Shown piece by piece: positions 43,900 through 52,215 of a stretch of DNA of 64,000 bases (within the stretch, counting starts at the first letter, position 1; every line of letters starts with the position of its first letter). The DNA is from Streptomyces sp. NRRL F-5122. Its GTDB lineage: Bacteria > Actinomycetota > Actinomycetes > Streptomycetales > Streptomycetaceae. The notes under the pieces are model-generated. The model was given only the letters and a program-made list of their open reading frames with translations. It was not told the DNA's origin and did not search any database. Location of the stretch: the NCBI RefSeq assembly GCF_001507435.1, contig NZ_LMWH01000205.1, forward strand, positions 47,464-111,463, in the 5' to 3' direction. The position numbers and the translations under genes are program-made.

Positions 43900-44184
43900 A
43901 TGTACGCAGCAGTCCGGCGGTACGAAGGGGTGACCGATTCGGCCGAGGCCGCACGTCTCGTGAACGAGGGATTCGTGCCGCTCATGCGCCAGGTCTCCGG
44001 CTTCGTGGCCTACTACTGGATCGATACCGGGGACGGAGTGATGGTCTCGACCAGCGTCTTCCAGGACCAGGCCGGTGCCGACGAATCGGTCTCGAGGGCT
44101 GCGGACTTCGTGCGGGACAACCTTGCGTCGCTGCTCCCCAACCCTCCCCAGGTCATGGCCGGCGAGGTGGTGGCTTCCGCATGA
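43900..44184 (+). CDS. ABM-like (dimeric alpha/beta barrel) small protein
   Basis: A 94-residue protein with ferredoxin-like alternation of strands and helices (MYAAVRRYEGVTDSAEAARL, MRQVSGFVAYYWIDTGDGVM, VSTSVFQDQAGADESVSRAA). It resembles antibiotic-biosynthesis-monooxygenase/YdhR-type barrels that act as small oxidoreductases or sensors. GAGGAG lies 7 bases before this ATG. The frame is open upstream and happens to join in frame with the DUF4291 remnant start, giving a chimeric longer reading frame that I do not regard as the native gene. It lies within the inserted segment 43750-45256. Confidence 0.75.
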   Translation: MYAAVRRYEGVTDSAEAARLVNEGFVPLMRQVSGFVAYYWIDTGDGVMVSTSVFQDQAGADESVSRAADFVRDNLASLLPNPPQVMAGEVVASA

Positions 44185-44335
44185 CAGCGTTCGGACCAGC
44201 CACATGAGATGGCCTCAAACGCCGGCCCGTAGTGCCCGCGTGGTCGTCCTTCACAGCCTTGATCGCGCATTTCACTGGATGTGATCGGAAAGAAGGACGC
44301 TCCGGTCGACAGCGGCCCCGGATCAAGGGAAATCC

Positions 44336-45226
44336 ATGTCCGACAAGCATCACGCCACGGTGGCGGTCACCGGAGTGACCGGGGCACTGGGCAGCCGGAT
44401 CGCAGCGCGGCTCGCCGACCGTGGCGTCCCCCAACTCCTCGTCGGACGCAGCCCCGACCGCATGCCCGACCTGCCCGGCGCCCAGCGACGCGGTCCCGCC
44501 GCCTACGGCGACGTCACCGCGATGCGCGAGGCGCTGGAGGGCGCGTCGACGCTCATCCTGGTCTCCGGACATCGCACGGGACGCCGGCTGGAGGAACACG
44601 CCACCGCGGTCGAGGCCGCGATCGCGGTCGGCGTGGACCGCGTCCTGTATGTGTCCCTCGTCGGCGCCTCGCCGACCGCCACCTACCTGAACGCCCGCGA
44701 CCAGTGGCTGACCGAACAGTTCCTGGCCGGAGCCGGGGTCCGCCACACGGTGCTCCGGGCGGGCTTCTACACATCGACACCGGCCGCACTCGCCGACGAG
44801 GAATTCGTCGTCAGCGGCCCCGCGAGCACCGGCCGGGCCGCCTTCGCCACCCACGAGGACATCGCGGACGTGATCACCGCGGTCGCCCTCGACGAGGGTC
44901 CCCGTTCCCGGCACGACGGCGCGATCCTGGAGATCACCGGGCCCGAGGCCCTGACTCTCCACGAAGCGGTCACCCGGATCGCCGCGGCCACCGGCCGGCC
45001 CTACCGCTTCGAACCAGAGACCCTCGAGGAAGCCTTCGCGCGGCGATGGCGGCAGGGCATGAGCGGGGAACAGATCGAGACCTGGATCTCGTGGTACCAA
45101 GCGATCGAGAAGGGCGAGATCTCCCTGGTCACCGACGTCGTCACCCGGCTGACCGGCTCACCGGCGAACTCGATCTCCGACGCAGCCTGGTGGCCGTCAC
45201 CGAACACCGCGCGTGGCACCCCCTGA
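44336..45226 (+). CDS. NmrA-like NAD(P)-binding oxidoreductase/sensor
   Basis: A 296-residue atypical SDR. The Rossmann motif is VAVTGVTGALGSRIAARLAD (GxxGxxG), followed by ASTLILVSGHR, GVDRVLYVSLVGASPTATYL, and the C-terminal NmrA-like part with GPEALTLHEAVTRIAAATGR. The catalytic YxxxK is absent, as is usual for NmrA/quinone-oxidoreductase-2-like members, which bind or oxidise NAD(P)H using quinones. Weak ribosome site (AAGGGA). Probably a unit with the ABM-like gene in the inserted segment. Confidence 0.85.
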   Translation: MSDKHHATVAVTGVTGALGSRIAARLADRGVPQLLVGRSPDRMPDLPGAQRRGPAAYGDVTAMREALEGASTLILVSGHRTGRRLEEHATAVEAAIAVGVDRVLYVSLVGASPTATYLNARDQWLTEQFLAGAGVRHTVLRAGFYTSTPAALADEEFVVSGPASTGRAAFATHEDIADVITAVALDEGPRSRHDGAILEITGPEALTLHEAVTRIAAATGRPYRFEPETLEEAFARRWRQGMSGEQIETWISWYQAIEKGEISLVTDVVTRLTGSPANSISDAAWWPSPNTARGTP

Positions 45227-45256
45227 GCTCAGGCGGACGCGACGATCGAGTTGGCC

Positions 45257-45484
45257 TGACCTGGATCAAGCCGTCGTTCCCATGGATGACGTAGCGCTGC
45301 GGCCGGGGCACGAAGGCGGGGCAGCAGGCCGTCCTGGCGGTCGAGATCGCTCATGACGGCTTCAGCTGGGCGCTGTACCACGCCCGTCTGTCGAGTTGCG
45401 TCCGCGCGGCGCACCCCGACCGAGCCACCTGGCAACGTCGGTTGAAGCGTGCGCCCACTCGCGTGCAGTGGGCGCCCGAGCGGG
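45257..45484 (+). pseudogene. DUF4291 middle fragment, right part of the split copy
   Basis: 228 bases align gap-free to 42974-43201 of the intact gene (TWIKPSF through TRVQW.PER), with about 85% identity. An in-frame TAG at the codon equivalent to Tyr of WMMYRCG, and loss of the 3' third of the gene, show it is not functional. Similarity ends at 45484, just before the lipoprotein gene. Confidence 0.85.
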
Positions 45485-45572
45485 TCGCGTCGAACGCAGC
45501 CCGAGCCCGGTGCGTCGTAGGAGCGGTACGCCGCGAGGCCTGTGCCCGTCACCGTCGGACCCAGGGGGACCC

Positions 45573-46452
45573 ATGCCCACATGCACCGCACAACTGCTCC
45601 TCGCCCTCACCCTGCTTGCCGCAGCGGGCGGGGCCGCCACCGCCTGCGACAACGGTCGTGGCGCTCAGCCCCGCACCCCCCACCACAACCCGGTGGCGGA
45701 GGCCCGCGCTCGTCAAGTCGCCGAGGCCTGGGAGTTCCGAGGCCGCCCGGGCTTGGCGCAAGGGCTACTACCCGATCGGAGAGGCGGTCCAGTTGCCCGA
45801 GGACGCCTTCCACGACGAAGCCGACAAGCAAGCCCATGAGAGCCGCAACTTCGCCCTGCGCGGCCGACTCCCCACCGCGGCGCGGAAGAACGGCCTGGTG
45901 AGGTGGCAGAGCGGGGGCTCGCTCACACTGCCGCTGATGGAGGCGCAGCAGACCTACGAGGTGGTGGCCCGCGGCGGCGGCACGGGACCGCAGTTGCACG
46001 TGACCGGGGCGAAGCTGGGTGAGATGACTTTGGCCACCAGCCGCGGCCCGGCCACCGTTCCGGCCTGGCTCTTCACCGTGGACGGCTACGACACTCCGCT
46101 CAAGCGTGCCGCCGTCCGTCCCTCGGAACCTCCGACGCCGCCGATCGAGCCGTTCGCGGAGGGGTCCAGCGCCACGTTGCAGGCACTTCGGCAACTGGTC
46201 GGGACGGCAAGGGACGGCCGGTCCGTCACCGTTGCGGCCGCCCACGGGGCCTGCGACGACGGTCCTGCCGTGGACGTGCTCGAGACGGGCGGGAGCGTGG
46301 TGCTGTCCGCGTCCGTCGTCGGGACGAAGAACGGTCCCTGCACCGGCCAGCTGCTCAGCGAGAGGCTGACGGTGAAACTGGACCGACCGCTCGGCGACCG
46401 CGTGCTCCTGGACGCGTTCACCGGCCGGCCGGCGGCCTACGGACGGACGTAG
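45573..46452 (+). pseudogene. Frameshifted lipoprotein gene
   Basis: The first frame encodes a lipoprotein signal peptide ending in a lipobox (MPTCTAQLLLALTLLAAAGG, then ATAC with the Cys) and runs to RARQVAEAWE. The continuation (SEAARAWRKGYYPIGEAVQL through the C-terminus) lies in the +1 frame. One extra base near 45735-45738 (GAGTTCCGAG) explains the shift; deleting a T restores a single frame of about 292 residues. The mature domain is beta-rich, with a pair of Cys (GACDDGPAVDVL; NGPCTGQLL). Either the gene is inactivated or the base is a sequencing error. Confidence 0.75.
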
Positions 46453-46633
46453 GGGCACACGAGTCGGACCTCGGCAGGGGAGTTCCCGGTCGGGGAACGT
46501 GACGGTGCCCGAAGTGGGTACGTTGTGGTTCCCGGCTGCCGGTCCCACAACCTGGCCACGGCGGCATGGGAACGCTCCTCCCGGTCCGGAAATTCGATTG
46601 CCTCCGACCGGCCGATACGCGCTAATACGGCAC

Positions 46634-47740
46634 ATGGCCGATATCCGGGGCACGTACGACGATCTGTTCACCGCGGTGCCGAATGCGCTGGCCGGGTTGC
46701 TGGACGAGGGAGACGCGGGCGCCTCGGTCGCGGTCTTCGTGGACGGCGAGTCGGTGGTGGACGTCTGGGGCGGATTCGCCGACGCGGACCGTACGATCCC
46801 GTGGCAGCAGGACACGATCACCAACGTCTGGTCCGTCACCAAGACGATGACGGCATTGTGCGCGCTGGTCCTGGCCGACCGTGGCGACCTCGATCCGACC
46901 GCACCGGTCGCCCGGTACTGGCCCGAGTTCGCCACGGCGGGCAAGGACAAGGTGCTGGTACGGCATCTGCTTGCGCACACCGCGGGCCTGCCCGACTGGG
47001 CAGGGCCGATCGAGGAGCTCTACGACTGGCCTGCCGCCACCGCACGGCTGGCGGCGTCGGCTCCGCAATGGGAACCGGGAAGCGCGGCCGGATACCACTC
47101 GCTGACCCAGGGGTTTCTCGTGGGCGAGGTCGTACGCCGGATCACCGGCCGGAGCCTGGGCGAATTCTTCGCGGAGGAGGTGGCCCGGCCGCTGGGCGCC
47201 GACTTCCACATCGGACTGCCGGCCGGGCACGACCACCGGGTGGCGCTCGCCGTCCCGCCGTCGTCGCACGACGAGGACTACACCGCGAGCGCGCCCGGCC
47301 GCAGCGCGTCCCCCGCCACCGGCACCGCCGTACGGGTCCGTGACGGGAACAGCGTGGCCTGGCGTCGCGCGCAGATCCCGGCGGCGAGCGGCTTCGGCAA
47401 CGCCCGCTCGGTCGCCCTCGTGCAGTCGGTGATGGCCTGCGGGGGAACGGCGCGTGGGGTGCGACTGCTGTCGCAGGCGGGCTGTGACCGTGCGAGGCAG
47501 GAGCAGTTCGGCGGCGAGGACCGCCGCCTGGGCATGCCGGTCCGTTACGGGCTGGGCTACGGGCTGTTCGGCAACACCTTCGGTTGGGGCGGTTGGGGCG
47601 GTTCGCTCGTCATGATCGATCCCGAGGCCCGTATGGCGATGGCGTACGTGACCAATCAGATGCGCGAACCCGCGGACGACAACCGGGGGCTGGAACTTGT
47701 GATGGCCGCGTACGACGGGCTCAAGGGTCTGCGGGCTTGA
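46634..47740 (+). CDS. Serine hydrolase, beta-lactamase/EstB family
   Basis: A 368-residue class C beta-lactamase-like hydrolase. The SxxK catalytic motif is in TNVWSVTKTMTALCALVLAD. VRHLLAHTAGLPDW is the usual following motif, and the YxN equivalent is in AAGYHSLTQGFLVG (Tyr-His-Ser). The C-terminal LGYGLFGNTFGWGGWGGSLV is the third motif region. There is no signal peptide, so it is cytoplasmic and more likely an esterase or amidase than an antibiotic lactamase. The ATG starts MADIRGTYDDLF; the in-frame sequence upstream has no ribosome site. Confidence 0.88.
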   Translation: MADIRGTYDDLFTAVPNALAGLLDEGDAGASVAVFVDGESVVDVWGGFADADRTIPWQQDTITNVWSVTKTMTALCALVLADRGDLDPTAPVARYWPEFATAGKDKVLVRHLLAHTAGLPDWAGPIEELYDWPAATARLAASAPQWEPGSAAGYHSLTQGFLVGEVVRRITGRSLGEFFAEEVARPLGADFHIGLPAGHDHRVALAVPPSSHDEDYTASAPGRSASPATGTAVRVRDGNSVAWRRAQIPAASGFGNARSVALVQSVMACGGTARGVRLLSQAGCDRARQEQFGGEDRRLGMPVRYGLGYGLFGNTFGWGGWGGSLVMIDPEARMAMAYVTNQMREPADDNRGLELVMAAYDGLKGLRA

Positions 47741-47792
47741 TGCCACGGCCACGTCGTTCGGCGCAGCGGCATCACGACCCCGGGTCCTCGAT

Positions 47793-49853
47793 CTAATCGA
47801 CGTCGATACCGAAATCCTGAACGAGTTCCTCCAGGCCGCCCGTGTAGCCCTTGCCGCCCAGGACGAAGTCCCAGTCGCCACTCGGTCTGCGGCGGAACGA
47901 GCCGAGCACCAAGGCGGTTTCGCGCGGGCGACCGTCGGAGACTTCCAGACGTCCCAGCTCCGCCGTCGTCGGGTCGAGCAGACGGATGCAGGCGTCCGTG
48001 AAGCCGGAGAGATCGGCGGCGGGATTGATCTCAGGGTCGATGGCGGCCACGAGTACGAACCGGTCCGCCTCGTCAGGCAAGCCGTCGAAGGAGACGCAGA
48101 TCGCGGCCTTGTCGGGCGCGATGGCGGGAAGAGCCCGCACGGAGCCATCCGGTGTCTGTGGGTTGTTGAAGAATACGAAGTGATCGTCACTGAGGACTCG
48201 ACTGCCTCGGCAGACGAGGGCACCCACGTCCAAGGCGACACTTCCGGTCCACGACATGCCCAGGACGTTGTAGTCGTCGGGCAGTCGAGTGTCCGGAACC
48301 GACGGGGTGGCCGGTGTCGCACCTCGACCGGCGCCGTCACCCAGGCGCCCGCGGAGTCCATGCCGATGGAGCAGGTCGACGAGTTCGGTACCCGAGATCA
48401 GTTCCAGTGGCTTTCCGCCCGCGAAGCTGTGGGAGCCGGGGCCGAACCTCGACGTCGTCACGAGGACACCCTTGTTGGCCCCGGCGTCCTGCACGGTTCC
48501 GTACAAGTCGCGTACAGCGGTGGGCGGCACCGTGTTGCGGTAGCGCTTCACCTGCACGACGATCTTGCCGCCTCGGATCGGTGCCGGATCCAGTGCGTCG
48601 ACGTCCACCCCGCCGTCGTTCGAGCGTTGGGTGGTGACGGCCTGCATCCCCATGGCTCGGAAGAGATCGGCAACGAGGTTCTCGAAGGCGATCGGATCCA
48701 TCTCGTACAGGTCTGGGTCGTCATCGCTGCCATGCGTGACCACACGGTTCCCGACGTCCTGCGGCCGGCGACTGGGCCGCACCGCCGAGAGTTGGTCGGG
48801 GCGGGCCGAGAGCTGCCCACGCAGTGCGTCGGCCAGGCAGCTTCCCGCGTCCACCTGGGCCAGGTGGAGATCACGGAACGTCGAGTGGCTGGCCATGACG
48901 GTTGCCAGACACATACGTCCAGGTCGGCCCGTCGTGGGGTCATGCCCGTCGACGAATCCGTTCAAGGTCACCGACTCGAGCGCGCCGTGCTCGTCCGCCG
49001 CGAAGAGTTCATGCAGGACCAGCAGCATGCACTGTGCCAGAACCTCCCGATAAAGGGCCCGACGTTGGCCTGCCGGACGTGGAGTCTCCTTGTCCTGGTC
49101 GACCCCGGGCATGTACCGGACAGACTTGGCCTCCGGGACGACGCTGTAGGCGGGCAGCTCCCAATCCAGCACCAACTGTCCGGCTGCCGAGTCATAGGCC
49201 GCTGCCACCTGGCGTGGGAAGCCCTCCGGCCACGCGGTCGAGGCGTAGAGAGCGGCGGAGAAGTACTCGACCACGGAATCGGGATCGCGGCGGCCGACTC
49301 CTTCGGTCAGATCCACGACGCCGGCGTTGTGCCGCCGCAGGTCGGCCAGCTGGGAATCGGCCCACTGCTGGTACTCCCGGTGGTACGACGCCAGTTGTTG
49401 CTGCCGCTGGGCCTCCGCGGCCTGGGCCGCCTGCCAGTCCCGCTCGAAACGCGCCTGGGCCTCGGCCTGCGCCTGAGCCCGGCGGCCGGCGGTCCACCCG
49501 CTCTGCGTTCGGTAATGATCGAAGTTCGGCATGGGTACGGGCTGCGCCAAAGGTCCTGGGGCGAAGGGCTGGATCTCTTCGGATCGCATGAGAGCGGAAG
49601 CCCTGAAAGCCGGTGCCTGACAACCCGAGGCGAGAAGGCCTTGCAGCGACGAGACCTGCGCGTCCAATTCCGCGGTGCGACGCAGCGCCTCTGCCTGCCT
49701 GTACTCGCGGTGACTCTGCGCAGCCCGCCGTTGACAGGCGCGTGCTTGCTGCGCTTCTTGTCTCCGTCGTCGGGCTTCTGCTTCGATCTGACGCTGCTGC
49801 TGCCTCTGCATCTCGGCCCAGACGCCGACCACGCCACCAGAACGACGACTCAT
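47793..49853 (-). CDS. Fusion of coiled coil, Mrr-type restriction nuclease and TerD domain
   Basis: A 686-residue multi-domain protein. Residues about 15-65 and 120-175 are Gln/Arg/Ala-rich coiled coils (RQQQRQIEAEARRRRQEAQQ). About 185-370 is a mixed domain I do not recognise. About 380-505 is an Mrr-family PD-(D/E)xK nuclease (DPIAFENLVADLFRAMGMQA, SNDGGVDVDA with Asp417, VVQVKRY with Gln434 and Lys436). Residues about 520-686 are a TerD domain (DYNVLGMSWTGSVALDVGAL, FVFFNNPQTPDGSVRALP, DFVLGGKGYTGGLEELVQDF) with acidic calcium-binding residues. It would link Ter-type stress or phage sensing to DNA cleavage. ATG with GGGGAGG about 11 bases upstream; a GTG 42 bases earlier is the alternative. 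Confidence 0.88.
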   Translation of the reverse strand: MSRRSGGVVGVWAEMQRQQQRQIEAEARRRRQEAQQARACQRRAAQSHREYRQAEALRRTAELDAQVSSLQGLLASGCQAPAFRASALMRSEEIQPFAPGPLAQPVPMPNFDHYRTQSGWTAGRRAQAQAEAQARFERDWQAAQAAEAQRQQQLASYHREYQQWADSQLADLRRHNAGVVDLTEGVGRRDPDSVVEYFSAALYASTAWPEGFPRQVAAAYDSAAGQLVLDWELPAYSVVPEAKSVRYMPGVDQDKETPRPAGQRRALYREVLAQCMLLVLHELFAADEHGALESVTLNGFVDGHDPTTGRPGRMCLATVMASHSTFRDLHLAQVDAGSCLADALRGQLSARPDQLSAVRPSRRPQDVGNRVVTHGSDDDPDLYEMDPIAFENLVADLFRAMGMQAVTTQRSNDGGVDVDALDPAPIRGGKIVVQVKRYRNTVPPTAVRDLYGTVQDAGANKGVLVTTSRFGPGSHSFAGGKPLELISGTELVDLLHRHGLRGRLGDGAGRGATPATPSVPDTRLPDDYNVLGMSWTGSVALDVGALVCRGSRVLSDDHFVFFNNPQTPDGSVRALPAIAPDKAAICVSFDGLPDEADRFVLVAAIDPEINPAADLSGFTDACIRLLDPTTAELGRLEVSDGRPRETALVLGSFRRRPSGDWDFVLGGKGYTGGLEELVQDFGIDVD

Positions 49854-50252
49854 GTGCTGCAGGCCCTCCCCAAGGCGCTCTGGCTGTCCCCACAACCAGT
49901 TGTGACGGGACGACTCTAGTCAGCGATGACCGTCTCGCACATCCACTCGGACGGAACAATTCGCTCAGCCGTCTTCGCAGGTCAACATGACTTGAGACGA
50001 CCACCGCGGGGCTGGGCCGGAATCCGCGCAATCGCATGCGGCCGCGCTGCCCGCGGCCTCCCGGCGGCTGATGCCGTGATCGTGAAGAAAACCCTCCGTC
50101 CGTAACTCCGGGCAGTGAGTGCGGCGATACGAGGGCCGCTCGGCAGCCGCGGAGAAGGGGTGGTGCCACTCGGCTCGATGAATCGGGCCAAGCCGTGCCC
50201 ACAGACATTCGGTACGCGGCACACGAGCCCCGCGACCACGAGGTCCACGACG
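49854..50252. other. Intergenic region without a supported gene
   Basis: 399 bases upstream of the Mrr-TerD gene and downstream of the DinB-like gene, both leftward. Short frames exist on both strands but none has a ribosome site or homology-like sequence. GC is lower than in its neighbours near 49960-49995, so this may hold the Mrr-TerD promoter. Confidence 0.5.
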
Positions 50253-51137
50253 TCAGCCCTGTTCCTCCAGGACCGCCAGGTCGCGCTCGGCATACATGCG
50301 GTGCCACCACTCCTCGTTGAGGACGACCAGCAGGCATTCGCGGAGCGGGAAGGTCTCGCCCTCGTCGGGCCAGCCGGGGCCCACGAGCGGCTCGGTGCGG
50401 CTGTCGAGCCGCTCGTCGGTCAGACCGTCGACCATGCGTCGCATCATGGCCATCGCCTCCCGCCGCAGGGCGAGCGCCTCTTCGAGCGGCGGGCGCGCGT
50501 CACGGTCGTGCGGCACTCCCGGCCGCGGACTCATCTGGTCCCACGGCAGGGACAGCGGGTGCCAGGGGCCGGGTTCGCCCAGGATGCAGCGGCCGACCCA
50601 CGACTCGGTTGCGAACGCCAGGTGGCGCAGGGTCTGGATGAACGACCACTTGCCGTCGACCGACTCGTGCAGCAGTTCCTCGGGCAGTCGGCGTGCCCGC
50701 GCGACGGTCGACTCCCACAGCCGTTCGTCGAGGTACCAGGCCTCCCGGAACCCCTCGGGGGTGGTCGGCCGGAACTTGCGGCGGTCGGGGTGCCGACGGT
50801 CCAGCTCGGCCTCCACCAGCGGTGCGACGTCGACTCCGTTGACGACGAGATTCTGGATCTCGCCGTCGATGGTGGTGTTGACCATCTCGACGCCGCGCAT
50901 GACGACCCCGTTGAACTCGCATGCCCGGAACGTCGCCGCGTCCAGGCTCACCGTGGTGAACCGCGCCCCCGTCATGTCCGCGCGCTCGAACTCCGCACCG
51001 CGCAGGCCGGTGAAGTCACTGTCGCCCATGGCGCTCAGACCAGGCCGGGACACACCGCCGGGAGCAAGGTCTTCCGGGTGTCGCAGCCGGACGTCGTTCC
51101 CCTCCATGTCCCCAAGGCAGAGACCGCACTTCGGCAT
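50253..51137 (-). CDS. Pentapeptide-repeat plus DinB-like domain protein
   Basis: A 294-residue protein. After an N-terminal Cys pair (PKCGLCLGD) there is a short pentapeptide-repeat stretch at about residues 40-90 (DFTGLRGAEFERADMTGARF, FRACEFNGVVMRGVEM). A DinB four-helix bundle follows (about 120-290) with the metal-type histidines in FIQTLRHLAFATESWVGR and LNEEWWHRMYAERDLAVL. DinB proteins are mycothiol- or bacillithiol-dependent transferases or stress proteins; mycothiol is expected here. Start uncertain: this ATG has GAGG nine bases upstream, while MGDSDFTG 108 bases downstream would begin at the repeats. Confidence 0.8.
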   Translation of the reverse strand: MPKCGLCLGDMEGNDVRLRHPEDLAPGGVSRPGLSAMGDSDFTGLRGAEFERADMTGARFTTVSLDAATFRACEFNGVVMRGVEMVNTTIDGEIQNLVVNGVDVAPLVEAELDRRHPDRRKFRPTTPEGFREAWYLDERLWESTVARARRLPEELLHESVDGKWSFIQTLRHLAFATESWVGRCILGEPGPWHPLSLPWDQMSPRPGVPHDRDARPPLEEALALRREAMAMMRRMVDGLTDERLDSRTEPLVGPGWPDEGETFPLRECLLVVLNEEWWHRMYAERDLAVLEEQG

Positions 51138-51183
51138 CGTCCCGGCCTCACGCGAAGCGCAGCCGTACCGCGGTCGGTTCGGT

Positions 51184-51993
51184 TCAGGCGCTCGCGCCGG
51201 CCGTCCCTCCGTCGTCGTTGTAGATCACCAGGGTCAGTTCCGGCCGCTCCGCCAGGTGGAACGCGGTGTACGCGTACTCGATCGCTCCGCGTCCCGGGTG
51301 CCGCAGGCGTTTGCGTCCGCTGTGCCGGGGCTGCACCTCGTACTGGGGCCACCAGGCCCGCGCCTGCGGGCTGTTCGCGTTCAGCTCGTCGATCAGCCGG
51401 GCGTAGCGCGGGTCGGCGGGATGACGCGCCGCCTGTGTCCGGAGCCGGGCGAGCAGGCCGCGTGCCTCGGGTTCCCAGTCGACCAGGACGTCCCGGGCCA
51501 CCGGCTCGAGGAACACCCAGCGGACGAGGTTGGCCGGCAGGTCGGCCCCGGTGACGAGCTTCGGGAACAGTTCCTCGGCCGCCCGGTTGTGGCTGAGCAC
51601 GTCGTAGGTGCCGTCGATGATGTACGCCGGGTTCGGCTGGAGCAGCAGGGGCACGGCCGCCACCTCGTCGGCGAGCGGCTCCTGCTCCTCCGCTTCGGCC
51701 GCGGGCGGGTGACCGGCCAGCCGGAAGAGATGCTCCTGCTCGTGCCTGTCGAGCCGGAGCACCCTGGCAAGGGCGGTCAGCACCTGCTCGGAGGCGCGGA
51801 TCTCCCGCCCCTGCTCCAGGTACGTGTACCAGGTGGCACTGATCCCGGCCAGCAGCGCCAGCTCCTCACGGCGCAGTCCCGGAGTCCGCCGGCGGCCGGT
51901 GCGGGGCAGGCCGACCTCGTCAGGGGTGAGGCGCTCCCTTCTGCTGCGCAGGAACGCGCCCAGGTCACTTCGTCGGTCCGGCTGCGTGGGCAT
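51184..51993 (-). CDS. XRE-family regulator with MmyB-like ligand-binding domain
   Basis: A 269-residue regulator. N-terminal helix-turn-helix: [57 protein letters not shown]. The C-terminal MmyB-like PAS domain (NPAYIIDGTYDVLSHNRAAE, ANLVRWVFLEP) binds fatty-acid-like or other small ligands. ATG with AGAGG 11 bases upstream; a GTG four codons earlier overlaps that site. It is divergent from an SDR gene and a palindrome lies between them, the typical layout in which the regulator controls the oxidoreductase. Confidence 0.92.
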   Translation of the reverse strand: MPTQPDRRSDLGAFLRSRRERLTPDEVGLPRTGRRRTPGLRREELALLAGISATWYTYLEQGREIRASEQVLTALARVLRLDRHEQEHLFRLAGHPPAAEAEEQEPLADEVAAVPLLLQPNPAYIIDGTYDVLSHNRAAEELFPKLVTGADLPANLVRWVFLEPVARDVLVDWEPEARGLLARLRTQAARHPADPRYARLIDELNANSPQARAWWPQYEVQPRHSGRKRLRHPGRGAIEYAYTAFHLAERPELTLVIYNDDGGTAGASA

Positions 51994-52008
51994 GACGGCT
52001 GGCACCTC

Positions 52009-52052
52009 TGGTTCCAGAATAAGTAGGTTCTGGATACCAGGCTAAGCCTGGT
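52009..52052. promoter_or_regulatory. Candidate operator between XRE regulator and SDR genes
   Basis: Perfect inverted repeat ACCAGGC-TAA-GCCTGGT (52036-52052). Just to its left are two imperfect direct copies of GGTTCyrGAATA (GGTTCCAGAATA near 52010 and GGTTCTGGATA near 52026). It is the only AT-containing patch in the divergent gap, so it likely overlaps one promoter. Confidence 0.6.
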
Positions 52053-52215
52053 CGGAGACTGATGTGCGAGCACCGGCCGCGGCGCCGCCGACGGCCTCGC
52101 ACGCTCGCACCGGCCCACGGCCGCCCGGTGCGCGACGGCTCCCGGGCCCCCCGCGCGGGAAGCCGCCGCCACTCGGTACACGGCCGTGCCACCGACGACG
52201 GGAGAGGACTGCTTC

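Larger units (their letters stand above)
43750..45256. other. Inserted 1.5-kb segment splitting the second DUF4291 copy
   Basis: Relative to the intact copy, 82 bases (equivalent to 42892-42973) are replaced by these 1507 bases. The segment carries the ABM-like gene and the NmrA-like oxidoreductase gene and nothing resembling a transposase, terminal repeats or target-site duplication. Boundaries are where alignment to the intact copy stops and resumes. Confidence 0.75.

Noticed and set aside
43696..44184. A single 162-residue gene starting at the DUF4291-like ATG
   Set aside because: The first 18 codons are copied DUF4291 sequence and the next 50 have no family character; a good ribosome site precedes the internal ATG at 43900.
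43750..45256. Insertion sequence or integron cassette
   Set aside because: No transposase, integrase, terminal inverted repeats, attC-like structure or target duplication could be found at the boundaries, so I describe it only as an inserted segment.
46634..47740. An antibiotic-inactivating beta-lactamase
   Set aside because: There is no signal peptide and the motifs fit the broad EstB-like serine hydrolase group; resistance cannot be claimed.
49982..50293. A 103-residue leftward gene upstream of the Mrr-TerD gene
   Set aside because: No ribosome site, no homology-like pattern, and it overlaps the end of the DinB-like gene in another frame.
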